64,000 nt of DNA from Diphasiastrum complanatum (Eukaryota; Streptophyta; Lycopodiopsida; Lycopodiales; Lycopodiaceae): assembly GCA_029204225.1 (NCBI GenBank), contig CM055097.1, positions 3,019,699-3,083,698 of the forward strand, written 5' to 3'. Position 1 is the stretch's first letter. Every line of letters starts with the position of its first letter. Below the pieces are notes generated by a model. It ran no database searches and had not been told where the DNA came from. It saw nothing but the letters and a program-made list of their open reading frames with translations. Position numbers and translations under genes: made by a program. Shown in pieces: positions 54,756 through 64,000 of this stretch.

Positions 54756-56206
54756 GATCTTTGTCAGACCTATGAGTTTTTCGGTCGTATTTGGCAAGAA
54801 GTTCTAGCAGGAAGCTCTATATTGAAAAATAATCTTGGAAAGTAGAAGTCAAAAAATCTCGTGAAGAGAAGATACTTGATGATTATTCCATTCGGAATGG
54901 TTTGCTTTTCCGTAGAGAAAAAGTCTGTGTGCTAGATATCGTGAACTTTAGGGCCCAAATCCTACGCGAGTGCCATGATAGCCCCAGTGCAAGACACCCT
55001 GGTATACAGAGAACACTTGACCTTGTTAAGAGAGAATTTTATTGGCCAAAAATGAAAGGTCATGTCGAGGCATATGTTCAAAAGTGTGAACAGTGCCAAG
55101 TAAATAAAGCAGAAAGACTCAAAGCAGTTGGTCTGTTGCATCCGTTGGAAATTCCCAGCAAGAAATGGAAAAGTATTTTCATGGATTTTGTGGTCAGACT
55201 TCCCAAGTTTTGGAAGGGTCACGATGCTATTTGGGTAGTAGTTGACAGGCTAACCAAAAGGGTGCAGTTTATTCCAACAAAGACTATTGTCAAAGCTTCT
55301 GAACTTGCTCAACTCTTCATTGAAAAGTTATTCAGGTTGTATGGTTTTTCGAACGATATTGTTAGTGATCGTTCTTCCAAGTTTACTAGCAAGTTCTGAC
55401 AGGCGGTCTTTGAAAGACTGGAAACCACTTTAAGTCTATTGTCTACGGATCACCTAGAAACCGATAGTCAGACCGAACGTGTCAACCAGTCGATGGAAGA
55501 TATGCTTCGCGCATATGTTTCCAGGTGACAATTAGATTGGAAAAAATATCTCCTGATGGTTGGGTTCGCATACAGTAGTATGAAGCATTCTGCCACTGGT
55601 TTTAGTCCTTTAATGTTCTTGTACGACTTTTAGCCCCGTTCCCCTATCTCTGTTGAACTCAAAGGTCTCAAGGTTCCGGTTGCAGCGGATTTCTTGCATG
55701 ATATGCAGGAAATGTTGCAGGTGGCTAGAGAAAGCATTAGATCGAGCCCAATTCTATGCTAACCAAAGCCGCGCTCCTCGAGAATTTGAGATCGGTGATT
55801 GGGTGTATCTTTGAATCCCAAAAGACTTTAAGACACTTCGAATGGGGAAATATCCGAAGTTATCTCCACGTTTTAGCGGCCCTTTCAAGGTTCTTAGCAA
55901 GATTGGTAGGGCTACATATAGACTAGAACTCCATGTTGGAACTAAGGTTCATCTTGTATTCCATGTTAGTCGTTTAAAGGAACGACTTGGTGGAAAAGAT
56001 GACCTGATTCCCACAAATGATCTAGTACTATTGGAGGATTTGATTGCTTTTGTGCCCCATGAACCCGAAAGGATCATGGATAGTCGACAACATCAGTTGG
56101 TAAAATTTATGATCATCTGATTCGTTGGAAAGGTAACTCAGATGATGGGGACACTTGGGAGAAGGAGGATGATTTAAGACTTAGATTCCTTGGTTTTTTC
56201 CCATAG
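54756..56206 (+). pseudogene. Chromovirus A integrase and chromodomain
   Basis: The zinc-binding N-terminus is ILRECHDSPSARHPGIQRTL ... KCEQCQVNKAERLK (54902 onward). The core has KSIFMDFVVRLPKFWKGHDA (Asp) and DIVSDRSSKF (second Asp); the frame then stops at 55399. The Glu region is decayed (ETDSQTERVNQSMEDMLR). LSPRFSGPFKVLSKIGRATY and HVSRLKERLGG follow. The last part reads EPERIMDSRQHQLVK, then in the next frame HLIRWKGNSDDGDTWEKEDD. This is a chromodomain (PxxIL...RW.G....TWE), which in chromoviruses guides integration to marked chromatin. The stop is at 56204-56206. Confidence 0.9.
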
Positions 56207-56220
56207 AAGGAAGTCTTTAT

Positions 56221-56231
56221 GGGGGGGAGAA
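56221..56231 (+). promoter_or_regulatory. Polypurine tract of chromovirus A
   Basis: GGGGGGGAGAA lies directly before the LTR start TGTTATGTACC at 56232. It is the expected primer for plus-strand DNA synthesis and fixes the 3' LTR border. Confidence 0.88.
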
Positions 56232-56513
56232 TGTTATGTACCATAACGGTATGCCCTTCAGTGACGGCCTCGCAAGGGGCATGACACAGGCATGGCGTTA
56301 TCGACATGTATGGGTGCTACACGTCACCATCCTAGGTGGTGATGTGTCACCGACATTTCCGTGCTTGATGGGACCCACTGTGCTATGCCTATATAGTGGT
56401 GGGATTTCCCTCTTGCCATTCACTGAATCTACCTGGGAGTTGGTGGATGGAGAGCACATGCATGAGCCAGGATGTATCTCCAGGCCAGGAGATGTGTGCT
56501 AGGGAGAGCCAAG
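56232..56513 (+). repeat. Chromovirus A 3' LTR, truncated
   Basis: Starts TGTTATGTACCATAACGG and has a TATA-like CTATATAG near 56389. It is cut at 56513 by the 5' LTR of element D. I could not recognise the remainder beyond 60834, nor a 5' LTR upstream of 40138. Confidence 0.8.
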
Positions 56514-57151
56514 TGTAGGTTGATATTCCAAGGAATATTCTAGCCATCCTACAGAACATCTTTAAAAATACAAGTAGGATAGAATTTAAAGGCAGAACTT
56601 GCCCATCAAGTTTAGGCTTTTACTTTATCCATAATGGCTTAAGTTATTCAGTTCTAAGTTTAAATTGTCATGGGCACTACACATAGATATGTAATTTCAA
56701 GTTATGTAAAAGTTAGTCACAAAGGCCTATTGGGGGTTTGTCCCATGGCACCAATGTGATTCAAAGATAAGCTAGTCCATGTGGCTTACTTGTCCCACAG
56801 TGCCTTTCTGTAATTGACCACCACTCCAAGTATATATAGGAGTAAAAGAGTCCATTTTCGAGAATAACCTCATTTGCAATACATGCCTATCTTTCTTCTT
56901 TGAGTGTTCTCCCTTGTGTGGTATCATGTACTGTGTTACTTCACATTGTATTGTACATTATTTATCTGGCAACAGGTTAAGTTAATCTAGGCCCTCCATT
57001 CTGTAGTAGGGTAACCTTAGAGGAGGAGATTTAGATTAGGGTTTTATCCTTTAGGTTAAGCCGTCCTTTGTTAGTTGCTAAGGAGAGAAAAGAGGGAAGA
57101 GTGGATCTTACCTAATACTCACCCTACGCCCATAGTGCTCTTCTCATCCTC
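56514..57151 (+). repeat. Element D 5' LTR
   Basis: Starts TGTAGGTTGATATTCCAAGG. Contains a TATA box (TATATATAGG at 56831) and ends in similarity with the right copy at about CATCCTC. No clear primer site follows. Confidence 0.85.
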
Positions 57152-57199
57152 ATAGTGCTCTCAAACCTACTAACACAGTCTTTTTTTGGAAGGAAAACA

Positions 57200-57727
57200 A
57201 TTCCATGGATTGATGCACCAAAATATGATGGGAAATCCGACCCCGTATGATTTCTTCAAGACTTCAAAAATGCTTGTACGTTCTACGACGGTGGTTTTGA
57301 AGTTGAAAAGTTCAGACTATTTCCCATGATCCTACTTGGCGACACAAAGGAATGGTATCTGAATCTTGAAAAGTCAGACACAACCATGTGGACTACACCG
57401 ACGACGGCCTTGAACAAAAGGTTTAAACCTTCCAAACTAACCCAAAGCCCTTTCATTTAGCTCATGCATATCTAGATGAAGAGCAAGGAGTCGGTACGCA
57501 CCTATATTGAGCATTTTATGCGTCTCAAGGTAGAGTGTGTTGGCGATAAAATCACCAAAAAAATGGCCATTAAATGATTCCTCGTCGGGTTATCCAAGGC
57601 CATTAGAAGAGAATTAAAACCCATAGACTCTTATAACATGCTAAAGGAGGTGATGGATGACGCCATCCGAGAGGAAGATGAGGGGCCCGCCGACACAGAC
57701 CACCTGGACCTCCAAATTACGCACTAA
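57200..57727 (+). pseudogene. Element D gag remnant
   Basis: One plus frame, with five or so stops, gives FLQDFKNACTFYDGGFEVEK, RLFPMILLGDTKEWYLNLE, SVRTYIEHFMRLKVECVGD, FLVGLSKAIRRELKPIDSYN and MDDAIREEDEGPADTDHLD. This is the retrotransposon gag domain (PF03732-like: FPxxLxGxAxxWY...). It resembles gag of element B in the DDAIREEDE block, so the two are related and B-like elements could supply enzymes. No zinc finger is seen. Confidence 0.8.
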
Positions 57728-60187
57728 ACTACACTGCCAATTCACCCGCGGTGAGGTCAGGACAATACCAACCTAGGCCAACTAGCACAACTCCTCATCA
57801 ACCTCGATCCTTTAGTTCTATGAACCATCCTACGCACTTTACATCCGCAACCAGAGTCTTATTATCCAAGGCCAATCTCTCCCCATCCAACACAACAACT
57901 TTTTGTAGAGAGTCAACATATTGCTACATCGCTTATCGCCCAAGTTAATTCCGACTACATAGACCCAACGATGTATTATGTAGAAGATACCAATGTGCCT
58001 ACTCATCAAGTTAATCCATTTGCACCTTACCAAAATTAGTAGTATTAGATGCGTCTAGGCTCGTCTAGTCTTACTGATTCTTTTGTCATCCATAAATACA
58101 TAGTTGCTTCTGATCCAAAGAGAGTTACATCCTATTTTGCATAAGGTCTATCTCAAACACCATCCATAGGTAAGACCAAGAATGTACCAACTCAGATCTG
58201 TGTCTTCATTATGTCTCTATGACCAAGCAATTGATATCATAACCTAAAGCCAAGTTTTGAGCTACCACCTGATGAATCATTAGTTTTGTGTCTAGATGAC
58301 AACCCGTATTTTTTATTTGAGTGAAAGTAATCCAAGACATATTTGTCTTCTTGCATGCTAAGTAAATGTTACATGTTATGACTTTGTTTTTCTTTTGCAG
58401 CACTGTAGCTATGGCCTTGTGCCAAGTTCAATACTGCATTGCAAGAGTTTGGTTTAAGAGTGTCATGCAATTCTTTCTATGGAGTTAATTGCTACTATTT
58501 TTCATTTTTCTCTTATTTCAAGTTTTGTCCTGTCAACTATGTCGTTTGTTGTTGCTTGTTTGTTTGGTATATTGTCATACGGTTTGGTGTGTTTTCTTTT
58601 GCAACAAAACTATAGGTGATATTTCATCGACAATTCTATTCCAACATCTACAATTGTAGTATCACAAGGATTGTCATTTGTATCTACTTCAACAGCTTAC
58701 ACAAATGACTACAACAACACTCAACCAAGAAAAGAAATAGTCCATGCACTTCATCGACAATGTTCTATTTTGAAACAAATGGAACACATTATAGGGCTGC
58801 ATTCATGATCCAGCAAGAGATCCATCTTCCCAACAAGATAGAATATTTGCGACAACACCACCACCGCCATCATCAATAAGCAGTTGGTTTTACGTAAGCG
58901 ATACAATATTCAAACTTTTTCAATTGCCTTACTATGGCCATCACATCATCAATAAAGTGGCAGCCTGTACTAGTGAAGGGATCTCAAGTCAATTCAAAGG
59001 AAACCACTATGTGCAAATCGACACAACCAGTGTTTCTACCAACGCCAACAACAATGCTTCATTGGAAAATTGTACATTGAGTAGTGGTCACCCATACTAC
59101 CGCTGTTGTATATCATCCATTCGATCATCTGCGGAGGCCACAAAAAGCAGAAGTCATCAGCGAGTGATCCCATAGGCCTACGTAAACTAAAAAAATCTCA
59201 AGTCAATCAGAAATTGAAGCTATGAGAGCACAACCTCAATGACAAAGCTATTTTCAAAGGCGAGCAATGATGATTCCATGCAGAATTGTAAAAAGGGCAT
59301 TGGTTATTATGGATAGATATGGAAATCCACACAAGACCCATCTCATTCCTTTTTTTCATCCATTCATTCCCTCATGTTCCACCATATAATACATCTTGCA
59401 GCTTCATCGCACTTCCCCCATCCTTGTCTCAAGTCTTCTTCCTCCCCGATGGATCAATTTGCACTGCTCTAGTCTATCAACTACAATACTTCGTGAAGCA
59501 GACAAATCTATGACATCTGTAGCATACCCTTGATAAAATTCACGGTGCTTGAAGCAACAAAATCAAGGATGTTAGAGGTTCTCAACAATGATAATAAGCT
59601 ATGTCTTAAATCCCAAAAAAAAGTGACACGTTAACAACTTGTTGATCATTAAAAAAAAAAAAAACGAGGCCATACACGCCTCTATACATTCGCGATCGCT
59701 TCAAGAGCTCTCGGACTTTGTGAAGAATTCAAAAAGCTGCAAGAAACGTCAAACGAGAAACCTCTGCTGACAAAAGTGCTTTTGCAAGACAGTAATGAGC
59801 AAAAGAATTTTGATCCATCCAGTAACATCAATCTATCCACCTTCACCACTTCCGAGATTACAACACCCCCTGTCACAGCCACTCCATCTTCCTCTCACTG
59901 TTGTTCGATAACCCCTTGTGTGGCATTCATATCATGTCTCAATAAATACTAAGCTCGTGTACATCATCCGTTAAATCATCTATGTGAGCAATTGGAAGCA
60001 AGTCATCAACGAGCCAACTTCACCCTGCTTCAATTCAAATCTTCTAGAGATGCTCACAACCCTTAGAAGCTTCATCTCCCGCAGAGCAGCACGTCAAAAC
60101 AAACCTTGATCTACAAACTGCACCGACTTTGACTCCTCCAGCACCATAAGGAACGAGGTTCTTTACATTGCACTTGGCGTTCTTAAC
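57728..60187. other. Element D non-coding interior
   Basis: Short ORFs (57751-57948, 58924-59175, 59319-59513) have no family signature. I see no pol motif in any frame. Confidence 0.6.
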
Positions 60188-60198
60188 GGAGGGGATAA
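60188..60198 (+). promoter_or_regulatory. Polypurine tract of element D
   Basis: GGAGGGGATAA immediately precedes the LTR start TGTAGGCTGATATTCC at 60199. Confidence 0.75.
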
Positions 60199-60834
60199 TG
60201 TAGGCTGATATTCCAAGGAATATTCTAGCCATCTTGCAGAACATCTTTAAAAATACAAGTAGGATAGAATTTAAACGCAGAACTTGCCCATCAATTTTAG
60301 GCTTTTACTTTATCCGTAATGGCTTAAGTTATTCAGTTCTAAGTTTAAATTGTCATGGGCATTACACATAGATATGTAATTTCAAGCTATGTAAAAGTTA
60401 GTCACAAAGGCCTATTGGGGGTTTGTCCCATGGCACCAATGTGATTCAAAGTTAACTTAGTCCATGTGGCTTACTTGTCCCACAATGCCTTTTTGTAAGT
60501 GACCACCACTCCAAGTATATATAGGAGTGGAAGAGTCATTTTCGAGAAGAACCTCATTTACAATACATGCCTATCTTTCCTCTCCGAGTGTTCTCCCTTG
60601 TGTGGTTTCATGTACTGTGTTACTTCACATTGTATTGTACATTATTTATTTGGCAACAGGTTAAGTTAATCCAAGCCCTCCATTCTAGTAGGATAAGCCT
60701 TAGATGAGGAGATTTAGATTAGGGTTTTATCCTTTAGGTTAAGTCGTCCTTTGTTAGTCGCTAAGGAGAGAAAAGAGGGAAGAGTGGATCTTATCTAATA
60801 CTCACCCTATGCTCATAGTGCTCTTCCCATCCTC
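60199..60834 (+). repeat. Element D 3' LTR
   Basis: Close copy of 56514-57151 with scattered substitutions; TATA box TATATATAGG at 60517. After CATCCTC the sequences diverge. Confidence 0.85.
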
Positions 60835-61187
60835 TTGCTCAAGCTAGTTGGAGAAGTCATAACATCGTCTAGTTGGGAGACTGCCATAGTCATGCTAGAT
60901 GGAGCCATAGCCGATGGAGGATGCTGAAGATACAACACCGAGTGTGATGGCCGATGGTATGGGACCCCAGTTATCATAGGAGGCTTGATCGGGCATGATT
61001 ATGTCGATAGCTCCAGTGCATGGGGGTGGGTCGGTTGTGACCCTATGGATGTGCGGATACGGTGCGTCGTCACTGGCTTGGGGTGTGCGAAATCTTCAAG
61101 GTAGTCAAAGATCCTAGGGAGTTGTAACACATGCAGCCAACAATATCACGAATTCGTTGTTTCTAACAATGATATTGCTCAACCAGA
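60835..61187. other. Upstream region of the Copia element; no gene
   Basis: This probably includes LTR or leader sequence of the following Copia copy. Its last 40 bases resemble 6990-7030 upstream of the related gag. No primer site was recognised. Confidence 0.45.
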
Positions 61188-62111
61188 ATGGATTCATCTA
61201 CTAGTTCTTCTCTAATCGACAGACTCGATGGGAGTAACTACCATCTCTGGAAGCTCAAATGAAGGTCATACTACTAGCCAAGAAACTGTGGGACATCGTT
61301 GATGGCACATAAGTTAAAGGTGATGTAGCCACTATCACCAAATGGAGATTGAAAGATGGCAAGGCTTTTGCCATGATCACTCTCAACATCCGAGACAACC
61401 AAATCAGTCACATACGTGTCACTCAGATTGCTAAGGATGCATGGGACATCCTAGCAACCCTCTACGATATCAGGGACGTGACCTCCAAACTCCATTTGAG
61501 GAAGAAATTCTTCACCCTAAGAATGTCTGAAGCAGTAAGTGTTTCGAGCCACATCAATATTTTTCAAAATCTTATGGAGCAGATGACTACAACTGGCTCA
61601 GTCATAGAAGATACTGATGTTGTCATGACTCTATTATCGAGTCTGAATCATAGAAGATACCGATGTTGTCATGACTCTATTATAGAGTCTTCTTGAGGCC
61701 TATGAGAACTAGGTCCTAACAATTTCGATGCAAGAGAAGATCTCCCTTTCAAGAGTGATTTCATTACTTCAACAAGAGGAGGCCAGAAGATCTGCAATCT
61801 CCTCAGGCATAGGGCCGAATCCTCAGGCTCTATATTCCAAAAATTAGAAGTTCAGATCCAAAAAGAAGGACAATATGCAGTCAGGATTGAATTTTGAGTC
61901 AGGATCAAATTCTGGCTCAGGATCAAATCATGGTCCAGGGTTGAATTCAGATTCTTCATCATTCCAATCAATGCAAAACCTATTCTACAAATACTATAAG
62001 AGAACTGGCCATCTCATCAAGGACTGCAGAATTTTAAAATTTAACAATGAGAAGAAAATGCAGTTCCAACAACAACAAACAAATTCCGCTTCAGCCAGTT
62101 TTTCGATCTAG
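61188..62111 (+). pseudogene. Copia gag with degenerate zinc knuckle
   Basis: From ATG 61188 the translation is MDSSTSSSLIDRLDGSNYHL, then WKLK; a frame loss of about 90 bp follows. 61349-61696 reads GKAFAMITLNIRDNQISHIR, AKDAWDILATLYDIRDVTSK and LRKKFFTLRMSEAVSVSSHI. A short internal duplication (AATCATAGAAGATAC, about 61605 and 61648) interrupts it. The region 61875-62111 has Ser/Gly repeats and a broken CCHC (FYKYYKRTGHLIKDC; both first Cys positions are Tyr). The same family as the remnant at 7031. Confidence 0.87.
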
Positions 62112-63340
62112 CAACAAGATGAAGATGAAACAACCTTCTTAACCAAGATCAGAGAACATCAAGATGTCGATTCCTGGTACCTAGACTCGGGAGCAACTCA
62201 GCATATGACTCACCACAAGGACTGGTTCAAAGATTACAAACATACACCCACTCTCAAATTGTGTAGCTTGGAGACAACTCAACTCATTCTATTGAGGGTG
62301 AAGGAACAGTCAGGATCGAATTTCAGAGAGGTGAAGTCAAGTTGCTGACCAACGTTCTCCACATTCCAAATCTAACCAAAAATTTGCTCTCAGTTAGCAG
62401 AATCACAAATTTGGGTCGGAGGGTAGAATTTGACACAAATGGCTGCACCATTTTTGACAAGTCCCGGAAAGCTCTAGCTTTCGGGAGGAGGAGTGGCAAT
62501 CTTTACAAAATCAGCCACTATAATTCTTCTATTTGTCAACCTCTTTATACATCCACTTTTAAATCAGTTGATATGCTTTGACATTTCAGATTAGGCCATC
62601 TCAGTTCCAATTGTGTTCAACAAATGTCAAAACAGAATTTAGTACAAGATCTGCTCACAATTAGCAAATTCGATACTCCATGTAAAAGTTGTATAATCAA
62701 CAAGCATGCTAGAAGTTCTTCCATTTCTGATACAGTCCATACTTCTAGAAATTTGCTAGATCTTGTACACAGGGACATTTGTGGCCCTATGCAGACCATT
62801 TCCACAGGGGGAGCTGTCTATTTACTGACTCTTATTGATGACTTCTCTCGGAGGACTGCAACTTATTTTGTGAAAGAAAAATCCGATACCTTCAAGTTCT
62901 TCAAGCAATTCAAAACATCAACATAAAATTTGATCCAGAGAAGAATCAAAGCTCTATGTTCTGATAGAGGGGGAGTATTTATCTCCATCGAGTTCAAAGC
63001 TTTCCGCAAGGCCAACAGAATACGCCTACAACAATCCATAGCTAGCTACGCACCTCAATCCAATGGTGTAGCTCAAAAGACGAATCAGACACTCATTGCA
63101 AGTGCAAAGACCATGTTGGCCCATGCCTCTCTTCCAAAGAAATTCTGGGCATAAGTTGTTACTACAGCAGCCTATCTACAAAACCGATCCATTACAATGG
63201 TCCTGAATGGCAAGACACCTTATCAGGTGTGGACATGATCAAAGCCATCACTCAAAAATGTTAGAGTGTTTGGATGCAAAGATTTCAATCAGATCTTTGC
63301 TGATCTACATAAAAATCCGATCCAAGGATAGAACAACAGC
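62112..63340 (+). pseudogene. Copia protease and integrase
   Basis: Protease: DSWYLDSGATQHMTHHKDW (62160-62225) has an intact DSGA site. The next block is VLHIPNLTKNLLSVSRITNL. Pre-integrase: FRLGHLSSNCVQQMSK and CKSCIINKHARS. Integrase: LTLIDDFSRRTATYFVKEKS (Asp), ALCSDRGGVFISIEFKAF (Asp), SYAPQSNGVAQKTNQTLIAS (the usual Glu of GVAERxNR is Gln), then TPYQVWT and NVRVFGCKDFNQI. Stops at 62581, 62926, 63154 and 63229 break the frame. Confidence 0.9.
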
Positions 63341-64000
63341 AAATCAATTTTAATTGGCTTCTGAGTCTCCAGATCGAAAGGCATACAAGCTCTACAACCT
63401 AGACACTCAGAAAGCATTCACGAGCAGAGATGTCATCTTTTTGGAAGACCAATTTTTGGACCACAAAGAGAAAGCTGCAACAAATTCCGACCCAAATATC
63501 GAACAACAGAATTTCGATACAAGGGTCGAACAGTCAAAAATCGATACTGACTCAGAAAATGAGTCAGAATCTCAACGGATCGAATCACATCAGATGATCG
63601 AATTTCAACTCAGAAGATCGAATCGATCCAGACAGCCTCCATCCCGATTCATGGATGATCTAGCCTGCTACTTTGTGCAGGAAGTCACTTTCAGAGGCAA
63701 AGTCAACTATTGATGCTGACCAGTGCAAAGCAGAAGAGGACACCATATTCGCATTTCTAAACGAGAATGGTTTCTATCCAAACTTGGCAGACTCAAATAT
63801 TTAAGATCATTTGACCTAGGCGAATAGGAGGTAATGTATTGTTGCTCAATGTCGTTGTTAAGGCAGTACTCCCAAGTCTGTATCAAATTTCTTCAACAAC
63901 ACCACTCTTTATGTAGATGATACTCTACTATTCAGTAACAATCTAAATCTGATGAAGGATTTGAAATGCAAGTTAGCACTGGAGAACAAAAGGCCTAATA
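63341..64000 (+). pseudogene. Copia linker and RT fragment, RT mostly deleted
   Basis: The frame 63354-63713 holds AYKLYNLDTQKAFTSRDVIF, an acidic linker with repeated FDTRVEQSKIDTDSENESES text, and QLRRSNRSRQPPSRFMDDLA, the normal integrase-RT linker. Near 63910 the text TTLYVDDTLLFSNNLNLMKD carries an intact YVDD. The 200-plus codons of RT that should precede YVDD are missing between about 63720 and 63900. The element runs off the right edge. Confidence 0.82.

Larger units (their letters stand above)
56514..60834 (+). mobile_element. Element D: gag-only LTR retrotransposon
   Basis: Two direct repeats of about 640 bp (56514-57151 and 60199-60834) flank a 3-kb interior that contains a decayed Gypsy gag and nothing else recognisable. 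A purine tract before the right repeat gives plus orientation. It is inserted in the LTR of chromovirus A. No protease, RT or integrase is present, so it must be mobilised in trans. The outer 3' border and target duplication are unclear. Confidence 0.85.

Overview
The window looks like nuclear DNA of a land plant with a large, retrotransposon-packed genome. The evidence is plant-type Ty1/copia and Ty3/gypsy elements, two initiator-Met tRNA primer sites and one Asp-type primer site, a tRNA-derived SINE array, and a DUF1218 family membrane protein gene with spliceosomal introns. I cannot name the species; a fern, lycophyte or other large-genome vascular plant would fit. Roughly three quarters of the sequence is transposon-derived and almost every element is broken.

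Layout. 1-806: 3' end of a plus-strand Copia element and its LTR. 807-7030: gene-poor, with one unassigned ORF (3721-4020). 7031-7411: Copia gag remnant, interrupted by a minus-strand Copia element (7412-13033). 13059-17359: LTR element with no coding capacity, carrying a tandem and inverted repeat. 17848-18260: Copia integrase remnant. 18918-21980: minus-strand Copia element whose integrase is deleted. 22104-22590: Gypsy RT fragment. 22654-24335: low-copy island holding a spliced gene with a ubiquitin-like fold, converging on a spliced Ulp1-like (C48) cysteine protease gene fragment that keeps all its catalytic residues. 24797-25262: Copia RNase H fragment. 26313-27858: a real host gene (DUF1218) on the minus strand with a tandem tRNA-like SINE array in an intron. 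30645-32757: Copia element lacking RT. 32758-39784: an inverted repeat with arms of about 1.4 kb, rich in CT/GA tracts and containing palindromes, around a truncated Copia element.

40138-60834 is a nest. A plus-strand chromodomain Gypsy element (chromovirus A, 40138-42462 continuing at 54155-56513) is split by a minus-strand Gypsy element B (42463-54154). B carries an extra long sense ORF downstream of integrase. B's 3' LTR region contains an internal inversion (42787-43432). The 3' LTR of A is cut by a third, gag-only LTR element D (56514-60834). The window ends in a plus-strand Copia element (61188-64000), related to the gag remnant at 7031.

For host biology the items of value are the DUF1218 gene and the Ubl-like/Ulp1-like pair. 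For transposon biology they are the extra ORF and inversion in element B, the long inverted repeat, and the repeated independent loss of single pol domains in Copia copies. Intron and domain calls were made by eye from translated sequence and splice consensus; no alignment or database search was run.
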